DNA of 64,000 bases from positions 2,170,001-2,234,000 of the forward strand of contig NZ_SNXU01000001.1 in the NCBI RefSeq assembly GCF_004362515.1, written 5' to 3'. Position 1 is the first letter of the stretch, and each line of letters starts with the position of its first letter. The notes beneath the pieces are model-generated. The model made no database searches. It saw only the letters and a program-made list of their open reading frames with translations, and was not told the origin of the DNA. Position numbers and translations under genes: made by a program. Positions 17,239 through 25,419 of this stretch are shown piece by piece. The stretch is from Actinokineospora alba (GTDB taxonomy: Bacteria; Actinomycetota; Actinomycetes; Mycobacteriales; Pseudonocardiaceae).

Positions 17239-17284
17239 CATGGTGATCGCCCGCTCCGTTCAACCCCCTCGACGGAGCGGGCTT

Positions 17285-17734
17285 TCACTTGTCCTGGGCC
17301 GGTTCCAAACTCACTCGCCGATCACTCAGCTCGCCACCGCAGTGCGCGCAGCCGGCAACGGCGTGCGTCGGCCTGCCGCAGTCGCGATGGCGCACCACCA
17401 TCGGCGGCTCGCCCGGCTCACCCAGCCACCGGTCGCCCCACCCGATGATCGACGCGAGCACCGGAAAGAAGTCGTGGCCCATCTCGGTCAGCACGTACTC
17501 GTAGCGCACCGGCCGGTCCTGGTAGCGAACCCGCTCGAGCACGCCCGCGCCGGTCAGCCGGTCGAGCCGCTCGGTCAGGGTGTTGCGGGCGATGCCCAGC
17601 TCAGCCTGGAAGCGGTCGAACCGGCGGGTGCCCAGGAAGGCCTCCCGCAGCACCAGCAGCGTCCACTGGTCACCCAGCAGATCCATGGTCCGCGCGACCG
17701 AGCAGGGCCACCGAGCGAACGACGTCCTACGCAT
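17285..17734 (-). CDS. HxlR-family winged-helix transcriptional regulator
   Basis: 149 residues. The HxlR signature is complete: CSVARTMDLLGDQWTLLVLREAFLG, then RRFDRFQAELGIARNTLTERLDRLTGAGVLERV and the wing YQDRPVRYEYVLTEMGHDFFPVLASIIGWGDRWL. A C-terminal extension holds a zinc-ribbon-like pattern (RHRDCGR...CAHCGG) seen in many actinobacterial members. HxlR proteins are dimeric repressors or activators responding to aldehydes, oxidants or other small molecules. It precedes the amino-sugar kinase on the same strand and may control it through the palindrome at 17221. Confidence 0.88.
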   Translation of the reverse strand: MRRTSFARWPCSVARTMDLLGDQWTLLVLREAFLGTRRFDRFQAELGIARNTLTERLDRLTGAGVLERVRYQDRPVRYEYVLTEMGHDFFPVLASIIGWGDRWLGEPGEPPMVVRHRDCGRPTHAVAGCAHCGGELSDRRVSLEPAQDK

Positions 17735-17787
17735 TTTCGAAGTGTAAAGAGTTGCGCAATAAGACCCCGCTGGTCGCGTGCCCCGCC

Positions 17788-18810
17788 TTATCGAGTTTTG
17801 GTGATCTTGGATAGGCCGCGTGGGTGGTCCGGGTCGCGCCCGCGCGCGAGCGAGAGTTCGAGGGCCAGCCGTTGCAGCGGCAGGATCTCGATGATCGGCG
17901 CGACCTCCTCAGCCGTGCGCGGCAGCGCGATCGCCGACCCGAACGCCGACCCGACCGTGGTGATATCCGCCCCGCTGCGCCGGACGACGTCGATCACCTC
18001 GGCCATCGCGTCGCCGCCCGCGCCGACGCTGGTGATCGCCAGGACCGACGTCTCGCTGTCCAGCGCCGCGATCGGGCCGTGCAGCAGGTCTGCGCCGCTG
18101 TAGGCGCGGGCTGACACATAGCTGGTCTCGGCGAGCTTGAGCGCGGCCTCCGCCGCCGTCGCCGAGGAGAACCCGCGGCCGGTGCACACCACCCAGTCGG
18201 CGAACCGCATCCGGGCGACCGCCGCTTCGACGCCCTCAGCGGCGAGGGCGCGCGCGGCGATCTCATCGATGCCGTGGGCCGCCACACCGTCCTGGCCGCG
18301 GATCGCGTCGACGAGCAGGTAGAGCGTCAGCAGGGTCGCCGAGTAGGTCTTGGTCGCCGCGACCGCGAGTTCCGGGCCCGCGCCGACGTCGACGGAGAAC
18401 TCCGCGGCCTCGTTCAGCGGCGAGTCCGCCGTGTTGGTCACCGCGACGGTGAGCGCTCCCCGCGCGCGAGCGGCGAGCGTGGCCTCCACGAGATCCGGGG
18501 AGCCGCCGCTCTGGCTGACCGTCACGTAGAGCACGTCCGTGAGATCCGGCTCCGCGCGATACAACGTCGTGGTCGAGGGCGACACCAAGCCCGCGGGCAG
18601 CTTGAGCAGCACTTCTGTCAGGTATTTCGCGTAGAGCGCGGCGTGGTCGCTGGACCCGCGCGCGGCGAACAACGCGAACCTGGGCCGCCGCGCGGCGATC
18701 AGCGAGCCCACCTTCGCGACGTCGCCGCGGCGGGACATGACGCCCGCGAAGACCGCGGGCTGCTGATCTATCTCCGCCCGCATCGACTCGCCCGGTCGGT
18801 GTTCCGTCAT
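17788..18810 (-). CDS. Double SIS-domain sugar isomerase / amino-sugar deaminase-like protein
   Basis: 340 residues with two SIS (sugar isomerase) domains. The first contains FALFAARGSSDHAALYAKYL and LYVTVSQSGGSPDLVEATL, both sugar-phosphate-binding loops; the second has the WVVCTGRGFSSATAAEAALKL segment. It resembles the isomerase half of GlmS but lacks the glutaminase domain, like AgaS and NagB-II-type glucosamine-6-phosphate deaminases. It lies divergent to dasR with a dre-like site in the promoter, the same arrangement seen around dasR in Streptomyces, which argues for glucosamine-6-phosphate metabolism in GlcNAc/chitin catabolism. The exact reaction is inferred. Confidence 0.82.
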   Translation of the reverse strand: MTEHRPGESMRAEIDQQPAVFAGVMSRRGDVAKVGSLIAARRPRFALFAARGSSDHAALYAKYLTEVLLKLPAGLVSPSTTTLYRAEPDLTDVLYVTVSQSGGSPDLVEATLAARARGALTVAVTNTADSPLNEAAEFSVDVGAGPELAVAATKTYSATLLTLYLLVDAIRGQDGVAAHGIDEIAARALAAEGVEAAVARMRFADWVVCTGRGFSSATAAEAALKLAETSYVSARAYSGADLLHGPIAALDSETSVLAITSVGAGGDAMAEVIDVVRRSGADITTVGSAFGSAIALPRTAEEVAPIIEILPLQRLALELSLARGRDPDHPRGLSKITKTR

Positions 18811-18825
18811 CCGCCATCCCTTCGC

Positions 18826-18841
18826 TAAGGTCTAGACCAAT
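18826..18841. promoter_or_regulatory. dre-like DasR operator between the SIS gene and dasR
   Basis: Read on the minus strand the site is ATTGGTCTAGACCTTA, with a perfect GGTCTAGACC core (18829-18838). The known DasR consensus from Streptomyces is an ACTGGTCTAGACCAGT-like palindrome. It lies 16 bases upstream of the SIS-protein start and ~107 bases upstream of dasR, suited to repressing the SIS gene and possibly dasR itself. Confidence 0.8.
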
Positions 18842-18947
18842 CGTAGAGAAATGGACTCCCGAGGGCAATCCCGCGGGTGCGAGAGCGGGAACGACGTGCG
18901 ACAGGGCATCCTGTAGGCGGGCTGTACAGCGGGTAGTGGGAGGACAC

Positions 18948-19700
18948 ATGTTGGAGATGTCCGAGGCCGAGGGGCGGGACACTGTCGCGCGGGTGCAGCG
19001 GGAGCCGAAGTACTGGGGGCTCAAGCGGCACCTGCTTGACCTGCTGAACTCGATGCCGCCCGGATCGCCCATCCCCACCGAGCGGTCGCTGGCCACCGAG
19101 TTCGACGTCTCCCGCACCACGGTCCGCCAGGCGCTCGCTGAGCTGACCGTCGAAGGCCGCCTGCTGCGCGTCCAGGGCAAGGGCACGTTCGCCGCCGAGC
19201 CCAAGGTCGCGCAGCGGCTGCAGCTGTCCTCCTACACCGAGGACATGCGCGCCCAGGGCCGCGAGCCGTCGTCGAAGCTGCTGGAGGTCTCCGAGATCGC
19301 CGCGGAGGCCGACCTGGCCCGGCTGCTCAACATCCGCGCGGGCGCCAAGGTGCTGCGGCTCTACCGGCTGCGTCTGGCCGACGGCGAGCCGATGGCCATC
19401 GAGTCCACCCACCTGCCGCTGGGCCGGTTCCGGGGTCTGCGCCGGTACGTAGCCGATGGCGGCTCGCTCTACCAGGTGCTGCGCGAGCGGTTCGGCGTCG
19501 AGATGGGCCACGCGGAGGAGACCATCGAGACGGCGCTGGCGGGCCCGCACGAGGCGGACCTGCTCGGCGCCGACGTGGGGATGCCCATGCTGCTGCTCTC
19601 ACGGCACTCGTTCGACACCGACGAACAGCCGGTGGAGTGGGTGCGGTCGATCTATCGGGGCGACCGCTACAAGTTCGTGGCGACGCTCAATCGCCCGTGA
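18948..19700 (+). CDS. dasR: DasR-like GntR/HutC-family regulator of amino-sugar metabolism
   Basis: 250 residues. Residues ~20-85 form the winged HTH (TERSLATEFDVSRTTVRQAL, then EGRLLRVQGKGTFAAEPKV) and ~90-245 the UTRA effector domain. Segments LQLSSYTEDMRAQG, GEPMAIESTHLP, AEETIETALA and PVEWVRSIYRGDRYKFVA correspond closely to those I recall from S. coelicolor DasR. DasR represses GlcNAc uptake and catabolism and links it to development and antibiotics; glucosamine-6-phosphate releases it. ATG at 18948 has GGGAGGA upstream. Its stop overlaps the MFS gene by 4 nt (GTGA). A dre-like site lies in the divergent promoter. Confidence 0.9.
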   Translation: MLEMSEAEGRDTVARVQREPKYWGLKRHLLDLLNSMPPGSPIPTERSLATEFDVSRTTVRQALAELTVEGRLLRVQGKGTFAAEPKVAQRLQLSSYTEDMRAQGREPSSKLLEVSEIAAEADLARLLNIRAGAKVLRLYRLRLADGEPMAIESTHLPLGRFRGLRRYVADGGSLYQVLRERFGVEMGHAEETIETALAGPHEADLLGADVGMPMLLLSRHSFDTDEQPVEWVRSIYRGDRYKFVATLNRP

Positions 19701-21172
19701 TCACCGACGTCCGCTGGGGCACCCCGGCCGCCCGCGGGGTGATCGCCACGACGATCCTCGGCTCCGGCATGGCGATGCTGGACGGCACGATCGTCAACGT
19801 CGCGCTGCCGCGCATCGGAGATGAACTCGACGCCTCGGTCGCCGGCCTGCAGTGGATTCTCGACGGCTACCTGCTGGCGCTGGCCTCGCTGATCCTGGTC
19901 GCGGGCGCGCTGGGGGACCGCTTCGGCAGGCGGCGGGTGTTCCTCATCGGCGTCGTCTGGTTCGGCGCCGCCTCTGTCCTGTGTGGACTCGCGCAGACCA
20001 CGGAGATGCTGGTCGCCGCCCGGGTGCTCCAAGGTGTCGGTGGCGCGTTGCTGACACCGGGGTCGCTGGCGATCCTGCAGTCGGTGTTCCACCGCGAGGA
20101 CCGCGCCCGCGCGATCGGCGCGTGGTCCGGTCTCGGCGGGATCGCGGCGGCGGCGGGTCCGCTGGTCGGCGGGCTGCTGGTGCAGGCCTGGTCGTGGCGG
20201 CTGGCGTTCCTGATCAACGTCCCGGTCGCGGTGTACTGCGTGTGGATGGCGCTGCGGTTCGTCCCCGAGACCCGCGACGAGGAGTCCGCGGGCCCGATCG
20301 ACCTGTTCGGGTCCGCCCTGGGTGCGCTTGGCCTGGCGGGCGTCACCGCCGCGCTGGTCGAGGCGCCGGTCCGGGGTCTGGACTGGTTGGTGCTCAGCGC
20401 GGGAATCATCGGGTTCGCCGCCCTCGCGGCGTTCGTCCAGCGACAGCGGCGCGGCCACGACCCGCTGGTGCCGCCCGCACTCTTCGCCGACCGGACCTTC
20501 GTGATCGCCAACGGCCTCACGCTCGCGGTCTATGCCGCGCTCGGCGGTGTCTTCATGCTCATGGGGCTGCAGCTGCAGATCTCGCTGGGCTACTCACCGG
20601 TGGCCGCGGGCGTCGCGGGCGTGCCGATCACCATCGTGATGCTCCTGCTGTCCTCCCGGTTCGGCGCGCTGGCCTCGAAGCACGGCCCGCGGTGGTTCCT
20701 GGTCAGCGGCCCGATGCTGGTCGCCGCCGCGACCCTGCTGCTGATGCGGGTCGAGCCGGGGGCGAGCTACCTCGGCGCCGTGCTGCCCGCGGTGACCCTC
20801 TTCGGGCTCGGTCTCGCGGTTGTCGTGGCCCCGGTTACCGCGACCGTGCTCGCCGCCGCGCCGGACCGATACGCCGGTGTCGCGTCGGGCGTGAACAACG
20901 CCGTCGCGCGAACCGCCGGCTTGCTCGCTGTCGCCGTGTTGCCTGCTGCTGCCGGACTCACGGGCGCCGCCTACGCCGACCCGGTCGCGCTCACCGCGGC
21001 CTGGCGGACGGCCCTGCTGATCTGCGCGGGCCTGACCGTCGTCGGCGGCCTGCTCGCCCTAGGGGTCCGGGGGAATGTGCTGGCCGTGGAGGAACACGCC
21101 CCCGATTGCCCGCACCCGGGCGACTGCATGTCCTGCTCGGTCGACGCGCCGCCCACCCACATCAAGCCCTGA
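19697..21172 (+). CDS. MFS drug-exporter-type transporter (DHA2 family)
   Basis: 491 residues, about 14 transmembrane helices. Motif A (LGDRFGRRRVFLIG) follows TM2, and motif C-like Gly/Pro patterns (GPLVGGLLVQAWSWRLAFLINVP) in TM5 mark the EmrB/QacA DHA2 group of proton-driven exporters. The first strand contains GMAMLDGTIVNVALP, diagnostic of this family. The GTG start overlaps the dasR stop, so it is co-translated with dasR. The C-terminus carries an unusual hydrophilic tail with three Cys and three His (HAPDCPHPGDCMSC) that is not part of the fold and might bind metal. Substrate unknown. Confidence 0.88.
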   Translation: MITDVRWGTPAARGVIATTILGSGMAMLDGTIVNVALPRIGDELDASVAGLQWILDGYLLALASLILVAGALGDRFGRRRVFLIGVVWFGAASVLCGLAQTTEMLVAARVLQGVGGALLTPGSLAILQSVFHREDRARAIGAWSGLGGIAAAAGPLVGGLLVQAWSWRLAFLINVPVAVYCVWMALRFVPETRDEESAGPIDLFGSALGALGLAGVTAALVEAPVRGLDWLVLSAGIIGFAALAAFVQRQRRGHDPLVPPALFADRTFVIANGLTLAVYAALGGVFMLMGLQLQISLGYSPVAAGVAGVPITIVMLLLSSRFGALASKHGPRWFLVSGPMLVAAATLLLMRVEPGASYLGAVLPAVTLFGLGLAVVVAPVTATVLAAAPDRYAGVASGVNNAVARTAGLLAVAVLPAAAGLTGAAYADPVALTAAWRTALLICAGLTVVGGLLALGVRGNVLAVEEHAPDCPHPGDCMSCSVDAPPTHIKP

Positions 21173-21176
21173 GGCG

Positions 21177-21494
21177 TCAGAGCCGCTGTTCGGTCAGCAC
21201 CAGGTTCAGGTTGGCGGCCTCAAGGGGGACCAAGCTGAGCCATTCCTCGTCGCCGCGGCTGTCCATGGCCAGGTCGGGCTCGGTGTTCCAGCGGATCTCC
21301 TCACGCGGGACGAGCCCACGGCAGGAGAGTCCCTCCTGGGCGCAGGAGAACGTGACGAACCCGGCGGGGGACTCCAGGACCAGGGTCCCCGGCAGCGGGA
21401 TCGTGCCGTCCGCGGACACGGTGGCCAACTGCCACAGCCCGGTCACGGTGACGCCGAGCAAGGCCCGCGCAGAGGAGAGCTGGGGTTGTCCCAC
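21177..21494 (-). CDS. Hypothetical small protein
   Basis: 105 residues from a GTG preceded by AGGAGG at six bases, a near-perfect ribosome site, which decides the start over upstream in-frame codons. The predicted composition is beta-rich (LLGVTVTGLWQLATV, LVLESPAGFVTFSC, EWLSLVPLEAANLNLVLTE), with two Cys. No family recognised. It is convergent with the MFS gene (4-base gap). Low-level confidence comes from the ribosome site and codon position bias only. Confidence 0.6.
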   Translation of the reverse strand: MGQPQLSSARALLGVTVTGLWQLATVSADGTIPLPGTLVLESPAGFVTFSCAQEGLSCRGLVPREEIRWNTEPDLAMDSRGDEEWLSLVPLEAANLNLVLTEQRL

Positions 21495-21638
21495 CGTGCA
21501 CCTCCTGCTGCTCCGCCACTTCATGCTCGGGCTTCCGCAATGATCCATGCCGGCGCCACTCCGGCAGGGGTCAATGCAGGTTCTTGAAGCCGTGCGGCCG
21601 CCGCCGGGGGATGCCCGGCGACGGCCGTCTCAGCGTGC

Positions 21639-22316
21639 TCAGCCCACCGCGTTGCGGACCCGCTCACGCAGCTGGCTCATCGACTTGATCTCGGTCCACT
21701 GGCCTTCGAGTTCCTCGATGCCGCCGAGCAGCTTCCCGCCGTCCTCGAAGACGATGCCCAGGACGTCCGGGATCATCAGCTTCGCGCCCTGCGGCAGGCC
21801 CTTGCCCGCGTTGCGGGACTTGGCCTTCCCGTCGTCCTCACGCAGGAACAGCATCACCGGCGTGCCTGCGGGGATCGACTGGCGCCACTTGTCCAGCGAG
21901 TTGACCGGCGTGCCCGTGGCGTCGTTGTAGCGGCCGCCCTGCCACAGCTCGACGTAGACGAAGCCGTCCTTGACCCGGTCGGCGCCCTTGAGCTTGTCGG
22001 TGACCTTCACCCGCAGCACGACGTTCATCAGCGCGTACGGGTCGGCCTCGCTGTCGAAGGTCTCGCGGCCCTGCTCGATCCCGTCGACCGTGCCCGCGAC
22101 GATCGCGTGGTGGCGGTTGGACTTCACCAGCGCCTCCGGGGTGGCGGCCGGTTCGACGTCGTTGTCCGCGCCGCGCAGGACGCTCACGTCGAGGCCCGCC
22201 TGCTGCACGGCGGCCGCTGGTCTCGCGTCGGGTGAGCTGGTGGTGGACGCGCCGCATGCCGCGGTTCCGAGCGCGGCGGCCAGCAGGATCACCGGCCCGA
22301 TCAGCCTTTTCTTCAC
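21639..22316 (-). CDS. Putative lipoprotein of unknown function
   Basis: 225 residues from the GTG at 22316 with GGGAG upstream. KKRLIGP, a hydrophobic core and the lipobox LGTAAC (Cys21) predict lipidation and export. The mature part is rich in charged residues with a likely beta core (HHAIVAGTVDGIEQG, ALMNVVLRVKVTDKL, FVYVELWQGG, TPVMLFLRED), reminiscent of OB-like or immunoglobulin-like folds, but I do not recognise the family. Next to, and on the same strand as, the secreted metallopeptidase gene (36-base gap), so they may form an operon for surface proteins. Confidence 0.72.
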   Translation of the reverse strand: MKKRLIGPVILLAAALGTAACGASTTSSPDARPAAAVQQAGLDVSVLRGADNDVEPAATPEALVKSNRHHAIVAGTVDGIEQGRETFDSEADPYALMNVVLRVKVTDKLKGADRVKDGFVYVELWQGGRYNDATGTPVNSLDKWRQSIPAGTPVMLFLREDDGKAKSRNAGKGLPQGAKLMIPDVLGIVFEDGGKLLGGIEELEGQWTEIKSMSQLRERVRNAVG

Positions 22317-22352
22317 TTCGGCTCCCTTGGTGGTCGTTGTAGGCATCGGCGA

Positions 22353-22973
22353 TCAGAACCAGGCGTTGATGTGGTCGCGGTGGTGCGCGGTCCACGTGCG
22401 GGTCCACGCGGCCGACGACGTCCCGGTCCAGCCCGAGCGCTGGCAGCTGTCGTCATACGGCGACGGGTAGTGGTCCAGGCCGAGGGTGTGGCCGAGCTCG
22501 TGGCAGGCGGTCTTGCGCCACTGGTTGGCCTCGTAGGTCGAGCTCGCGTAGTGGTCGCGAACGAGTGCGCCGTTGATCTTCACGAAGTACCGGTCGCAGC
22601 GGGCCGGGGAGCTGCCCGCCCAGAACACCACGCACTGCGCCGACCCGATCCACGAGTCACTCGTGGTGCCCTCCTCGCGCCAGACGACGTCGGTCTGTCC
22701 GGCGCCGTCGAGATCGCAGGTCGCGTGGTACTGCCGGTCCGCGTCGGTCGCGTCGGTCATGTAGACCATCGCGTTGTACATCTGGGTCTTCACCGCGTCC
22801 GACGGGTCGATCACCGAATAGCAGTAGTTGTGGTAGCCCGTGTCCGGCCGGAAATTGCTGTTGAACGGCCAGGTGTCGGCTGAGGCCGTGCCTGCCGTGG
22901 CGACCGCGATGAGCGGCGCGACGATCACCGCCGCCCCTAAAAGCCGGGCGAGCCGCTTGAGTACCCGTCCCAT
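22353..22973 (-). CDS. Secreted zinc metallopeptidase (HExxHxxGxxH, matrixin-like)
   Basis: 206 residues with a Sec signal peptide (residues 1-32, TASA|DT). The zinc motif HELGHTLGLDH at residues 158-168 fits the metzincin consensus with three His ligands and the catalytic Glu. Six Cys in the mature domain (YHNYCYSVIDPSD, ATCDLDGAG, AQCVVFWAG, ARCDRYF, TACHELGH, DSCQRSG) suggest disulfides for an extracellular enzyme. It is small for a mature protease domain (~174 residues) and has no propeptide cysteine switch visible. ATG at 22973 is preceded by GGAGG. Divergent to the SARP regulator at 23079, which may control it. Confidence 0.82.
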   Translation of the reverse strand: MGRVLKRLARLLGAAVIVAPLIAVATAGTASADTWPFNSNFRPDTGYHNYCYSVIDPSDAVKTQMYNAMVYMTDATDADRQYHATCDLDGAGQTDVVWREEGTTSDSWIGSAQCVVFWAGSSPARCDRYFVKINGALVRDHYASSTYEANQWRKTACHELGHTLGLDHYPSPYDDSCQRSGWTGTSSAAWTRTWTAHHRDHINAWF

Positions 22974-23078
22974 TTGACCTCCAGTTTCCGAATACCGATG
23001 CGGGAGCCGCGTCGGGTTTTGACCCGTCGAACGGTTCCGGGGGGCGGTTGCGGAACGGTTGGAACAGGGGGAGGCCGA

Positions 23079-23900
23079 ATGGAGTACCGAGTCCTTGGCG
23101 CTTTGGAGGCGTACGACGGGGGTCGTGTCGTGGAGCTGTCGCCGCGGTTGCGGGACCTGCTGGCGGTGCTGCTGAGCAGGGCGGGGGAGCCGGTGTCGGT
23201 GGGCCGGATCGCGGAGGCGATGTGGGGTTCGGCGCCGCCCAGATCGGCGGCTAAGACCACGCAGGTTTATATCCACCACCTCCGGCGCGCGCTGGGCGGG
23301 CGATTAGAGGTCGAACACCGAGGCGGTGGATACGTTCTCGCCGAACACAAGGACCTCGACGCCGAGCGGTTCGAGGACTTCTCAGCCCAGGGCTACACGG
23401 CCCTCGCCGAACACGACAACGACCGGGCCGCCCACCTGTTCCGCCGGGCGCTGTACCTGTGGCGCGGCCCGGCGTTCGACGGCCAGGAAGGCCTCCCGAT
23501 CGTCCGCGAGGAGGCAGCGCGCCTGGACGCGTTGCGCCAGCGGGTGACCGAGGACCGGGTCGAGGCGGAGTTGGCCCTGGGCCACCACCGCGACCTGGTC
23601 GCCGAACTCATGGTCGCGGTGGCGGCCAACCCGCTGCGGGAGCGGCTGCGCGCGCAGCTGATGATCGCGCTGCACCGGTCGGGGCGGCGGGCGGAGGCGC
23701 TGGCGGTGTACCGCGAGGGCAGGCTGCTGCTAGCCCGGGAACTCGGCCTCGACCCGGGCGCCGACCTCCGCCGCGCCGAACACCTGATCCTGACCGACGC
23801 GGCCGAGGGGCTGACCATGCGGTGCCCGAACTGCCGCGCGTCGATCTCGTTGCGCCACAACGCTTCTCGGACAGCGCGCCGGTCGAGGATCAGCGGCTGA
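23079..23900 (+). CDS. SARP-family regulator (wHTH-BTAD only)
   Basis: 273 residues. Residues 1-95 are the OmpR-like DNA-binding domain (EYRVLGALEAYDGG...LRDLLAVLLSRAGEPV, HHLRRALGGRLEVEHRGGGYVL) and 100-245 the BTAD (LDAERFEDFSAQGYTALAE...ARELGLDPGADLRRAEHLIL). A short Arg/Ser tail with CPNC follows and ends inside the 3' end of the threonine dehydratase gene. This short SARP form (as in ActII-ORF4, DnrI) activates target operons through heptameric repeats. ATG with GGGGGAGG upstream. Divergent from the metallopeptidase, its most likely local target. Confidence 0.88.
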   Translation: MEYRVLGALEAYDGGRVVELSPRLRDLLAVLLSRAGEPVSVGRIAEAMWGSAPPRSAAKTTQVYIHHLRRALGGRLEVEHRGGGYVLAEHKDLDAERFEDFSAQGYTALAEHDNDRAAHLFRRALYLWRGPAFDGQEGLPIVREEAARLDALRQRVTEDRVEAELALGHHRDLVAELMVAVAANPLRERLRAQLMIALHRSGRRAEALAVYREGRLLLARELGLDPGADLRRAEHLILTDAAEGLTMRCPNCRASISLRHNASRTARRSRISG

Positions 23901-24843
23901 GCAGGTCGGCCAACAGGTCGGTGTCGATGTTGCCGCCGGAGACCACGGCCACCGTGCGCCCCTCGGGCAGTTCCTTCGCGCGATACAGGTACCCGGCGGT
24001 CGCGACGGCGCCGCTGGGCTCGGCGACCAGGTTCGACTTGTGCGCGAGGAGCGCGACGGTCTCGCGGATCTCGTCTTCGGAGACGGTGACGATGCCGTCG
24101 ACGAAGGCCTGCTGGTGCGCGAAAGTCAGCGGCGACGGCTGCGAGCGCAGGCCGTCGGCGATGGTGCGGTTGCGGTCGTCCACCGACCACGAGACCAGCT
24201 CACCGGCCTGGAGACTGGCTGCCGTGTCGGCCGCCAGTTCGGGCTCCACGGCCCAGACCTGCGCCGTGGGCCGGAGCGCCTTGATCGCAGCCGCGACACC
24301 GGAGATCAGCCCACCGCCGCTCACCGGGACGAGAACGAGGTCGACGTCGGGTAGGTCCGCGATGATCTCCAGTCCGATCGTGCCCTGGCCCGCGATGACA
24401 TCCGGGTGGTCGAACGGCGGGATCAACGCGGCACCCCGCTCGGCGACGATCTCGTCGGCGACCGCCTCCCGCTGCCCGATCTCGGAGAGGACCACCTCGG
24501 CCCCGTGCGCCCGGGTCGCGTCGACCTTGACCTGCGGAGTGTCCTTGGGCACGACAATCCACGCGTTGATCCCGAACATCTTCGCCGCGTAGGCCACGGC
24601 CTGGGCGTGGTTGCCGCTGGAGTAGGCGACGACGCCCTTGGCCCGCTGCTCGTCGGTGAGCTTCGCGATGGCGTTGTAGGCGCCCCGGATCTTGAAGGCG
24701 CCGATGGGCTGGAGGTTCTCCGGCTTGAGCCACAGGGGGCGGTCCGGGTCGGACCAGAGGCAGGTCAGCAGGGGTGTGCGGGTGGCGGCGCCGGCGATCC
24801 GGTCGGCGGCGGCGCGGATGTCGTCGATGGTCACGAGGTTCAC
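23890..24843 (-). CDS. Threonine/serine dehydratase, PLP-dependent, no ACT domain
   Basis: 317 residues, fold-type II PLP enzyme. The PLP lysine is K51 in GAFKIRGAYN, the phosphate cradle is the SGGGL in VPVSGGGLISG, and the EPSGAV segment matches threonine ammonia-lyases. Length without a C-terminal regulatory domain puts it with catabolic threonine/serine dehydratases (or serine racemase-like enzymes) rather than biosynthetic IlvA, so it need not be isoleucine regulated. Converts Thr to 2-oxobutyrate or Ser to pyruvate. Convergent with the SARP gene, overlapping by 11 bases. Confidence 0.85.
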   Translation of the reverse strand: MNLVTIDDIRAAADRIAGAATRTPLLTCLWSDPDRPLWLKPENLQPIGAFKIRGAYNAIAKLTDEQRAKGVVAYSSGNHAQAVAYAAKMFGINAWIVVPKDTPQVKVDATRAHGAEVVLSEIGQREAVADEIVAERGAALIPPFDHPDVIAGQGTIGLEIIADLPDVDLVLVPVSGGGLISGVAAAIKALRPTAQVWAVEPELAADTAASLQAGELVSWSVDDRNRTIADGLRSQPSPLTFAHQQAFVDGIVTVSEDEIRETVALLAHKSNLVAEPSGAVATAGYLYRAKELPEGRTVAVVSGGNIDTDLLADLLSR

Positions 24844-25008
24844 GGGTCCAGTGTGCCTTGCCCGTGAATGTGAATTTCTGGGTAAAGGGTGCCGCCAAAC
24901 GGACCTATTACCAGCAGTGAGCGCGCAATACCGTCACGTTATCGCCACTGGCGACGGACGTGAGGGCGCCCGTGGGCGAGCCGCCAACCCTGCTCGGCTC
25001 GCCCACAC

Positions 25009-25419
25009 TCACGGCCGGATGATGGTGGGACGGCCGCCCGTCGCCATGAACTCCCGAAGCCCGCGCCGGACGTCGGCGAGAGGGACCTCGGTGTTGCCCG
25101 CGATCTCGCTGGCGCTGCCGACGTACACATAGGTGACAACGTCCTCGCGACTCTGGTCGCCTTGGGTCCAGCCACCGTCGGCGGCCATGTAGTAGATGAA
25201 CCCACGTTCTTGGCCAAGACCGACATGCATCGCGGGCGAAGAGGGATTGCCGGCGACGCTCACCTCGATCATGGGGGGCGCGGAGTGGGCCTTGGTCTCC
25301 TCCAACACCCGATCCACGAACGCGTCAAGCTCGTCCGGAGTCGCGACGATGATCGCGGGATCACCTTCGCCAAGGTCGTTGGCGGTGTCCTGGTCGTACC
25401 AGATCTCTAGCGCCACCAC
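25009..25419 (-). CDS. Imm1-family immunity protein
   Basis: 136 residues from GTG 25419 (an in-frame GTG at 25416 is equally possible). The sequence order VALEIWYDQD, a TPDELDAFVDRVLEE helix, MHVGLGQERGFIYYMA, a VVTYVYVG strand and the terminal REFMATGGRPTIIRP follows the Imm1 pattern known from polymorphic toxin systems, where Imm1 proteins neutralise deaminase and other toxins. The start overlaps the stop of the deaminase gene by 13 bases, so toxin and immunity are translationally linked. The protein is acidic and cytoplasmic. It most likely binds the deaminase domain of its neighbour. Confidence 0.82.
   Translation of the reverse strand: MVALEIWYDQDTANDLGEGDPAIIVATPDELDAFVDRVLEETKAHSAPPMIEVSVAGNPSSPAMHVGLGQERGFIYYMAADGGWTQGDQSREDVVTYVYVGSASEIAGNTEVPLADVRRGLREFMATGGRPTIIRP

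Noticed and set aside
10995..23900. Antibiotic biosynthetic cluster around the two SARP regulators
   Set aside because: No PKS, NRPS, terpene or RiPP genes are within the window; only the ectoine operon is a biosynthetic set.
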